A stretch of 64,000 nucleotides of DNA from Trissonchulus latispiculum (Eukaryota; Nematoda; Enoplea; Enoplida; Ironidae), in NCBI GenBank assembly GCA_030248195.1, contig JASAND010026111.1:46357-110356 (forward strand). The letters run 5' to 3'. The notes beneath the pieces are model-generated. The model was not told the origin of the DNA, searched no databases, and was given only the letters and a program-made list of their open reading frames with translations. Position numbers and translations under genes: made by a program. Below, one piece after another: positions 54,205 through 62,323 of the stretch. The stretch's first letter is position 1. Every line of letters starts with the position of its first letter.

Positions 54205-55773
54205 ATGAACCAACTCCAGCTTCATCAGAGTGCACTGGAGCAGCTCAGGAAGCTAGGCATCTTCCAGCTGCCGTATTCCCCTGACAATCCGGGTGATTTC
54301 TTGTGGTTCCGAAGCGATTCGGAGACCCACAAGGACCTCTCCAACTTCGCCGCACACCCCGGAAAAGACGCCGATGGAAAGCCCATCATGATCCGACATC
54401 TGAAAAAGGAAAGGCTCACGGCGGAGCACACTTTCCATGCCCTCCTTGCTGACCTCACCGGCGCTTACAAGGTCTCCAAAGACATTCTGAAGGAGAAGGA
54501 ACCGAAGTTGGTCAAAAAGAAGGGCCGCGAGGAGATCAACCTCAGCTGCCTGTTCCCCTACCCCCACTCCTACCTACCCTTCAAGGCACTTGTCATGGCC
54601 GGGATCGCCCTGTCCAAATTCTCTATCCCTTACTTCAGGGACCAATTGATGGCGACCGGCAACCGCCGCCTTCTTGAAGCCACTGGAGACCCCTTCTGGG
54701 GTATTGGCGAAGAGTTGTTCAACTTGCGCTGTGAAGAATTCAGCGCCTCCAAGGAAGAGGCCGATCAGCTGGCCCTCAATGTGGCTCATGACAAGCGGGC
54801 CGCAAACATCATGGGCCAGATCCTGGAATTCCTTCGGGTCTGTCTGAAGGACCCGAATGGTCTGTATGCCGCCAACCCTCGAGTTGTCATCGTTGGGGGT
54901 TGTGCGCTGCAGAATAATCAAATCATTGATATCCTGAAGGAGATCGGCGGATTTCAGGACCCCCTCCTGCTTCCCATCCACCGAGCGAACCCCGCCCGGT
55001 GTCTGCGGGTGGTCAACGCTATCAGGTCTCCGATGCTGACGAAGATCTTTGTTCTGCCCGAGATCACTGTGGTCCGGGAGATCAAAGAAAAGATGGATTT
55101 TGGCGCTGTGTACCAAGCAGAGGCCAATAAGCTGTCGGAAGTTTTCACCCAGACGCAGGGCTATCAGGAGCCCGTTCCGATGGTCCGGGCCTTTCCGACC
55201 ATTGTTTATGTGCCGGATTCCGGCAACCCGACCGAGCAGATGAAGAAGGATCCTGGTTGGGCAGCCCTGACCTGGGGGTGCTATACCTTCAGGTCGGATG
55301 GGACCCACTTTCGGCCCCAGGATCCGATCGCCATCCCGAACGGTCAAACCTATGTCCTCTGCCCGGACAATTACCCTCGTGTCCGAGAAGCTCTGATGGC
55401 CCCGGACCTCAAGCGGCATAACTACACCGCTTATCGGCAGAAGCGCCCCCAGACCGATAGCCCGCTCTTCAAACCGCGGCACCCTACTCCGCCCTCTGCC
55501 TGCTCTACTTCCCGGAGCACCTCCTCCGGTTCAACCTCCCAGCGATACCAGCGGCGCTACTGTCCCAGCCGCCGAGAAGACCGAAAGCGGAGGAACCGGT
55601 CTCCCCCACGTTCGCGACCGTCTCCCCCCTCAACCTCTGGACGGCCGCAGGTCCCCCCGGAGAGAAAACGGGACTCTCCTCCAGTCCCCAATCTGATGAC
55701 CCTCTCCCTTGGGCCACCACCCAAGAGCCGCCGAGGCAACCCGCCTCCCTGCAAGCGCTGTTGCAATCACTGA
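54205..55773 (+). CDS. NADAR (YbiA/DUF1768)-like protein with SR-rich tail (522 aa)
   Basis: Residues about 32-215 show the NADAR family pattern in order: F.F.S.......LSNFAAHP at 32 (family: SNF.P), TAEHTFHALLAD at 72 (family: EH..Q..K), LMATGNRRLLEATGDPFWGIG ending with FWGIG at 164-168 (family: L.ATG...L.E....D.FWG.G), and ANIMGQILEFLR at 200 (family: N..G..LM..R). Family members are reported to hydrolyse N-glycosidic bonds, including removal of ADP-ribose from guanine in nucleic acid, and to act on riboflavin intermediates. Residues 220-430 form a second globular region I do not recognise, with VVIVGGCALQNNQI. The last 90 residues are Ser/Arg/Pro-rich, suggesting RNA binding or nuclear-speckle location. 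I chose ATG 54,205 because a splice acceptor ends at 54,197; the upstream ATG is intronic. Expression from a spliced RNA is inferred. Confidence 0.6.
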   Translation: MNQLQLHQSALEQLRKLGIFQLPYSPDNPGDFLWFRSDSETHKDLSNFAAHPGKDADGKPIMIRHLKKERLTAEHTFHALLADLTGAYKVSKDILKEKEPKLVKKKGREEINLSCLFPYPHSYLPFKALVMAGIALSKFSIPYFRDQLMATGNRRLLEATGDPFWGIGEELFNLRCEEFSASKEEADQLALNVAHDKRAANIMGQILEFLRVCLKDPNGLYAANPRVVIVGGCALQNNQIIDILKEIGGFQDPLLLPIHRANPARCLRVVNAIRSPMLTKIFVLPEITVVREIKEKMDFGAVYQAEANKLSEVFTQTQGYQEPVPMVRAFPTIVYVPDSGNPTEQMKKDPGWAALTWGCYTFRSDGTHFRPQDPIAIPNGQTYVLCPDNYPRVREALMAPDLKRHNYTAYRQKRPQTDSPLFKPRHPTPPSACSTSRSTSSGSTSQRYQRRYCPSRREDRKRRNRSPPRSRPSPPSTSGRPQVPPERKRDSPPVPNLMTLSLGPPPKSRRGNPPPCKRCCNH

Positions 55774-56244
55774 ACGGACCAGAAACGGCTGTAATAACTG
55801 TATATGTATATGTGTGCACTTTATATATGTTGTATGTTATGAATGTTCTGTATTATGATAGGTTAATTGAATTATGTATTTTGGGGTTATCTTATCGCTG
55901 TTTTAGAACTTTCGAGATCAGATACTATTTGAAACTGACAAAATTGGGGTTGTCACCCCCATGGCTGCATTTCGTGATAAAAGTTGATTGTCATCAACAA
56001 ACGTTGGATAAAGCAAGGGTGATTGTTATCAACCCGTAACGGATAAAAGTATTGGATAATCGCCGGTCATACTAGCCCCACTGCTAAACTCTAAGGGTTG
56101 TTATCCACTTGAGAAATAATGCACTCAGGTTGTCACTCTGAACGCATACGCAGTAACTGGAGGATGAGGCTATGTTCACGTACATCCTGCTTAACAGGCT
56201 GACATTAATTTATGAATTTTAGAATAATATATCATCAGAAGGAG
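55774..56244 (+). other. spacer with cluster of TTGTYA hairpins and splice acceptor
   Basis: GGGG-TTGTCA-CCCC (55,946-55,959), GTTGA-TTGTCA-TCAAC (55,983-55,998), GGGTGA-TTGTTA-TCAACCC with one bulged A (56,017-56,035), and TCAGG-TTGTCA-CTCTGA with a bulged T (56,125-56,141). ATTTATGAATTTTAG at 56,208-56,222 is a good acceptor for the next ORF. Confidence 0.6.
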
Positions 56245-57021
56245 ATGAATGGTAATCCAGCTATGGATACAGCCCCCCGATCCTACAGCCCGCTGATGAC
56301 AGTGTCCCAGAATCTGTCCTTTCGGAACCCTATGGTTCTTCCGGGACTCAGGGTCCCCTCCCCTTATCTGACTACTCAGAATATCAGGCACAGGGCACCT
56401 GTGCCCAGCCCTCGCATCCCTTATGTGGGATTCCGGCCCATTACAGTGGCCCCCCAATCAGCCTCTGTGGACGTGTGTCCGCAATGCAACACACCGTTCG
56501 CCAAGCCGGGAGAGCCAAAAGCAGCAACTAACTGCCCCGTCGAGGTCCCGCACTCTGTCGGAAAATACACCGAAAGGAGGGACCTCAACGATCATCCCTT
56601 TCATGTCCCCTCGGCCTACAAGGTCTCCCACCTCCTCAAGCTGGTGGAGGAAATGAAGAAATATCCCGTTGGCATGCAACATCCGGGATACAAGGCCAAT
56701 ATGGATGCCGTCGGCCTGAGGCTGCGTGACAGCCTCATCCAATTTGAAAATCATATCCGACCCTTCCCCGGTAAGACCCCACATGACGACATCCAATCCG
56801 CCTTCAGAAATTTCCTGCTGAAGATCAACATCGAGCGGATGACCGAGGCGGACATCGCCCTCTTCCTGCGGGAACTGGAGAACCTGCGGATTAACATCCT
56901 CCTCCTCATCAACACTCCCGGGTTCAAGGTTGAACGCCCCCTATTCCCTGAGCCGCCCTTTGGAAAATTCCCCCCTTACCCTACCCTCTGTCATCCAGAT
57001 GGCCCCCCGGCCGATACGTAG
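56245..57021 (+). CDS. accessory ORF with CxxC motif (258 aa), ends at TAG
   Basis: The start at 56,245 is the first ATG after the acceptor ending at 56,222; an upstream in-frame ATG lies before the acceptor. The N-terminus is Pro/Ser-rich. CPQCNTPF at 78 looks like half of a zinc ribbon, with another Cys about 20 residues on. Residues about 120-240 are helical (VSHLLKLVEEMKKYP, LRLRDSLIQFENHI, ALFLRELENLRINI). I do not recognise the family. The frame stays open for 176 more codons after the TAG at 57,019, so the product may be longer by read-through. Confidence 0.55.
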   Translation: MNGNPAMDTAPRSYSPLMTVSQNLSFRNPMVLPGLRVPSPYLTTQNIRHRAPVPSPRIPYVGFRPITVAPQSASVDVCPQCNTPFAKPGEPKAATNCPVEVPHSVGKYTERRDLNDHPFHVPSAYKVSHLLKLVEEMKKYPVGMQHPGYKANMDAVGLRLRDSLIQFENHIRPFPGKTPHDDIQSAFRNFLLKINIERMTEADIALFLRELENLRINILLLINTPGFKVERPLFPEPPFGKFPPYPTLCHPDGPPADT

Positions 57022-57549
57022 GCCCCTACTGCCATTCCCTCCCCCCAGTCGGAAAACTCACCATTTTCTGTTGGGGAGGATAGGAATGATGAAGACGAAG
57101 AAAGTGAGGAAAGTGAGGAAAGCGAAGACGAAGAAAGTGAGGAAAGTGAGGAAAGCGGTGAGATGGACCACGATCCTCTCCTGCAGCGGCTCGAGGACGC
57201 CCTTGGACTCAGCCAAAGCGGAGCATCCTCCGACGAGCAAGACCCTGACCTGGATCCCCTCCCCCCGTTGGATATCAAGGCCCCCCTCCTGCCGGAGGAA
57301 TGGCGGGACAACGTGCCGGCCTATATCCAGAGAGAACTAAAGGCCCTGGATAGCTGCCTCGACGCCGGTATCATACCTGTGATCGAGTATTGGAGACAGA
57401 TCGGAGAGCTAAAGATCATCGCCCACGAGAAGGCCCGTGCCATCCGGGAATCCACCGGTGGATCTAGTTGGAATCCCCCCTCCCGGAAGAGGACATGGAG
57501 GACTATCTGCACGAGATTCTCACATACGATCCCTACGGTCGGTAAATAG
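57022..57549 (+). CDS. in-frame extension after TAG: acidic Ser/Glu repeat domain
   Basis: Continues the 56,245 frame without a break. It starts Pro-rich, then has a tandem acidic block of ESEESEE/EDEESEE type (about 57,090-57,160), followed by a helical part with LPEEWRDNVPAYIQRELKAL. An internal ATG at 57,163 could also start it. Reading frame and codon use look like the upstream part, which argues that both halves are one gene. The TAG could be a recent nonsense mutation, a leaky stop, or an error. Confidence 0.45.
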   Translation, partial: APTAIPSPQSENSPFSVGEDRNDEDEESEESEESEDEESEESEESGEMDHDPLLQRLEDALGLSQSGASSDEQDPDLDPLPPLDIKAPLLPEEWRDNVPAYIQRELKALDSCLDAGIIPVIEYWRQIGELKIIAHEKARAIRESTGGSSWNPPSRKRTWRTICTRFSHTIPTVGK

Positions 57550-58594
57550 CGCCCCCCTGAAGCCCCTAGTATGACTGGCCGATTCTGTACATAAAGTGTG
57601 GAAAACCTGTGAAGAGAAAGTTTAAGAGGAAAACCTAAAAAAGAAGCATATTTAGAAAAATACAAAAAAATACTTAACCTTGAAAAGTCAAAAATACTAC
57701 GTAAGGACTGTCATGTATTCGGGGTGTGCAGTGAATATTTTGTATTGTTTGTATAGCCTGGGTATGAGTATATCTTACATAAACATTGGTGTTTGTCATC
57801 ATGTACTGATTATTAATGGGTGAACGGAAAGAATCTGGCAAGTGTCTGAGTAATGAAAAAGTGAACCAAAAAATTAATTGAGGGATGTTAGTAGGTATCG
57901 GCGGTAGTTGCCAAATCGCCTTGTAATTGTTGCTGACTGTTGTATAGTTAATCCGGTTTACGTAGGATCACTAAACGGCTAGTAGCTAGGGATTTTGCAC
58001 TGTGTACAGGTTTAGTGATAATGTATATGCATTTTGTCTTCGATTGTTTATTTGATAAAACTTATGTGTTTGTATAGTTGTTAATTGCTTGTGACAGACT
58101 CTGAAGAGATGATCTTCTATGCCCAAAACGAAACGGGATTTTTACTCCTAAAATTAAGAAATGTTCAGGAGCCAGCTCAGTATATAGGGGAATTGTTTGT
58201 ACGAATATATTATGTTTGCAGTGGTATCTGTTGTGACCGTGTTATGTTTTGTTGGTTATTTGCGAAAGATAGAATCTGAGTAATAGAAGAAGGGAACAGT
58301 CATTCGATAAGAAAGGAATAAGCCTACGAGACAGTTGTATGGGTTGTTAATCATAGAAATTCGATTGCGAAGTGACTACAGTGTTAGCAGATTTTTAGAA
58401 TATGAACAAGAGTTACGGTTGTGTAATAATGAGTATGTTTGTAATTTTTGACAGTGGCTATTAATAGACGAATTTGTATGAAGTAACTGTCTGATACTGA
58501 AGCGGATGTGTGAAATGGAAATTATTAAAAGGATAGCCGGTATTTCGTTTAACCTTTAAAGGGACAAGGTAACTATAGGAGACTCGCACTGAAC

Positions 58595-58668
58595 AATCGG
58601 GTTGTTACCCCGATTCTGAGAAATCTGGTTGTTACCCAGATTCTGTGCCATCGGGTTGTTACCCCGAT
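58595..58668 (+). other. three consecutive TTGTTA hairpins with covarying stems
   Basis: AATCGGG-TTGTTA-CCCCGATT (58,595-58,615), AATCTGG-TTGTTA-CCCAGATT (58,622-58,642) and ATCGGG-TTGTTA-CCCCGAT (58,650-58,668). The second differs at a stem pair on both arms, so pairing is kept. Each has one unpaired C on the 3' arm. Confidence 0.75.
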
Positions 58669-58702
58669 CCGTCGGAAGAGTATCGAAATGCCTAGTGCGG
58701 AA

Positions 58703-58935
58703 AGAGTGAAGTAAAGAGTAACGGTGGTTGCGGAACGGACCCACAGAAGGTCGACCCCACCTGGAATAGAAATATGCAAATTAGGATAGAAGAGTGAAGT
58801 AAAGAGTAACGGTGGTTGCGGAACGGACCCACAGAAGGTCGACCCCACCTGGAATAGAAATATGCAAATTAGGATAGAAGAGTGAAGTAAAGAGTAACGG
58901 TGGTTGCGGAACGGGCCCATGGAAGGCCGACCCCA
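58703..58935 (+). repeat. 88-bp tandem repeat, about 2.6 copies
   Basis: AGAGTGAAGTAAAGAGTAACG begins units at 58,703, 58,791 and 58,879. The first two are identical over most of their length and the third decays after GGAACGGGCCCA. Confidence 0.85.
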
Positions 58936-59275
58936 CCCAAGATAAGGAATAGAACATAAGTAACGATCAGTAGTTATGATAGAGAAGTCAGTGGTAAGGG
59001 AATTAAGGAGTAATTTATGGTTATTAATCTTGGTATATGAGGTAGCTGGATCAGAAGTATTGAACGCAACGTACGCAGTAGTTAATTATGATAATCTTTA
59101 CCCGTCCTTCTTGCAACAGAAGTGAATACTTGTCAATTGTGCTTCTTGTATGGGTAGAATGATATTGTGTGGAAGGAGAATTGCGTTGTGATTCAATTTG
59201 GTCGGGAATCGTTAGTTTCAAAACATTTTGGCCTTTCCCCCTAGTCAAAAGCCTAACCATTTTACTTGTGGAGGT

Positions 59276-62200
59276 TGTAATGAAATTGGTAAAATTGGAA
59301 ATTAAAATCTGTCTAAATTAATTAAAACATGGTCAGGACTTGTGAACTCGGTGACGAAGGATCTCCCTGCCATGGATTCGCGAAGAAGATCAACAATTAT
59401 CATTACGGAAAGTGACTAATAAATGATGTCCAAGCAATAACTGTATGAATTGTTTTGTGTTTGCCAAGCCAGAGTTGCCTAGTACTCAATATTGAGGGAA
59501 ATTCTCAAATAGGGATTAAGGTTTGCACTCAATTAAGGATAGAACTCGTAGTCGCAGTAATAATGTTGAAGCATAAACATCATTAACCTATTAACAGTAC
59601 TAATCTAGAAGCTGTTGACGAAAGGGTAATTCGGTCACCTATTCCCTAATGACCGGAGTTGTCACTCCACTCCACCTTAACCGGCAATATCTTAACAAAA
59701 GTTAAAGGATTTTAGAGGAAATTAGTGAGTTGTTACTCCCCACGAAGGAAAATACTAGTAATTGTACCAATCTTAAGCGTTTTTAATGAGTTGTCACTCA
59801 TAACTTGAGTCAAGAATGCCCCTATTTATCACCTTGCACGTCCTTCATTGACTAAACACAGACCAGCAGGAAGTCACTGACTTTTAATAGGCAATTACAC
59901 GCTTAATCAGCCTAGACTTGGTCATCAAAATACTTATAAAGTGGAAATTTATGCAAAAAAAGGGACAAATATTGGAAGATGGTTCAATTTTAGGTAAAAA
60001 ACAGTTAGGTACGTAGTTATATAGGTTTAATTAGGGTTAATTAGTATCAATTATGTAATAATTAGTGAATTTTAACAATTTTGGGTCGAAACATGACTTG
60101 GGTTCATCTGAAAGAGAATTTGACGCTGATTCCGAAAATCCAAACCCGACCTCCTAACTCCCAAAATTAAGAAAGTTATAAGCAAAAAGAGTTTTAAACG
60201 GGTTACATTTTGATGGTGTAATTTTAATGTTCTAGAACAAAAAGGCGTTCTAGAACATCCTTCCTTTTTGGTTTGACTTAAGTCAAACCTTTTTCTCTTT
60301 CTTCTTTTCTCTCCTTCTTTCTGCTGGGCCTTTCTCAAGGACCCAACAGTTGTCTTCTTCTCAAGCTTCGGCCGAAGACAAAGCCAGCAAAGAGGAAAAG
60401 GAAAATGTACACAATTTTCAGCCCAAGTCATGACTAGAAGGGGGCCATTGGCCTTTAATAATAATAATATTGCATTAATAAGTAGCTAAGAGTGCGTACG
60501 TAAGTATACACTAGGTAATCATGTAAATTATTAGTTCTAGAAAATTGTGCAATTCGAGCAATAATTGGTGAAAGTTCTAAAAATTAGTAAAATTCTCCCT
60601 TTGGTTACGTTTACATGTTAAAGAAAAGTTCCCAAAATTCTACCAAGTTTTAGGGCCAGGGATCCATCAAAAAAGGGTCAGTTGGAGGGCAATAATTCTC
60701 GAAACTCATTAATATTGACCCTCGGCGGTCAGCTGGCCCGCCTCGCCACTGCGCCCCATATGTAAAAGGTGGCAAGCTTCTGGAAGCTTCCAGAACCTTC
60801 CAGAAGCTTTGCCTCAAAATCAAAGGAAAATCCGCTTCCAAAATTACTAATGACCTGTCATCGGGCGGCTAGCAAAAACTGTCAGTCCGACCCCAAAATC
60901 CTCTTTCTAATCAGTGTTCGTCTGAGTGCGACCGAGAGCGGTTGCTTTCTCCCCTCCCTTCTAGTGTGCTCTCCAGTGCAGTTGTTGCCTGCATGGGGAT
61001 TAAAGTACACTCTCCCCGGTTAGGACTAAAACGTAGGGCTTTTCTGGCCTTCGGGCCAGAAAAGATACTGAGAAATATACCGCGAACACTTACAATTTAA
61101 GGGCCACATAGGTTTGTTATACCTGGCCAGGACCTGCCAATAAAGGACAAAACGCTAGGATTTGACGGCCCTTTTGGCCTTATTTTTGTGTAATGTTGAG
61201 GCCTTTTGGCCATTTTTTATGTATAATGTTTTTTGGGCCTGTGGGGCCAGTTTTTCTGTCTTTTGTACGGCCAACGAACCTAATTTCTATGTGTATTTCG
61301 GGCCAGTGAGCCCCACTTTTTCTCAGTATCTTGGGCCAGAGGCCAGTTTTATTTCTCTAGCATGTGTGGGCCTTTGAGCCGTTTTTTAGTTCTTTTAAAT
61401 TAAACCCTTATTCTTATTATTTTATTATTTTAATAACGGGGCAGCTCATGTAAACTCCTCCTGTCTGACGGAGGTCTTGAGAATTGTCCCTACTTTGGTT
61501 TTTCTGTTTTTATACTCGACACTCTCTTATTATCGAGGTTTGCTGACCTCCGCCCCTCATTATTCTGTTTTATTTAGTTATTCTTTTATTTGCACTTTTC
61601 GGTCAAGCCGCGACCAAAATTGTTATCACGCTCATAAGGCTCGTTGGCCAGTAAATTCGGGGTTTTGACGTAGAATGTGGGATATTGAGTGGGGACCCAA
61701 CCACTGAATCTGAGCTAGAGGGTCCCTTTGCTACGACCCTAGAATGTTAAGCTAGTAATAGGAATTATTACCCCACAGCCGGCAACTAGGAGTTGCCGGC
61801 CGTATTGTCTTGTCGCGGCTTTGTTAAGCCCAAAAGTCATTGTTTGTGATTTGTAATTGTTTGTCGTAGGTCGGTTGGAAAATTGACAGGTTATCAAAAA
61901 TGTGAAAAGAGTTTTTAAACGAAGTCCTAAAACAATCACTTGTCGTGTAATCCAACGGTTTCTAATAATTAATAATCCAGCGTTTCACGGGGAATGACCG
62001 GCTTCCCCATTTGTAATTTAGCTAACTGTGAGTAGTTTTGTTTTTAGTAATGATTGCTTAGCAATCATTACTCACGTGGCTTTCCCAAAATTCCAAAGTT
62101 CATCAAAGTTGTCAAATTTCCGCGCTAAAAGTCGAGTTTTGGGACTCCAAAACTCGCAACAAAGTTCATTTAATATTTCACTAATTTTAATAACCAATAA

Positions 62201-62282
62201 CTGTTTTTCGCCGTGCGTTTGAACTTCCAGTTAGGGCTATACAAGGTTCAATAAGTCAATATTAGGGTTCTTAAATTGTCCG

Positions 62283-62323
<41 letters not shown>

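Larger units (their letters stand above)
57550..59275 (+). other. 3' untranslated region of the element, no gene
   Basis: No ORF of note. It holds the triple hairpin (58,595-58,668) and a tandem repeat (58,703-58,935). The sequence just before the 3' LTR (CTTGTGGAGGT) is only a weak polypurine tract. Confidence 0.5.

Noticed and set aside
45756..59275. Reverse transcriptase, RNase H or integrase
   Set aside because: I looked for the YxDD box, an RNase H DEDD context, and the HHCC and DDE patterns in the translated ORFs and found none; the large ORFs are accounted for by other domains.
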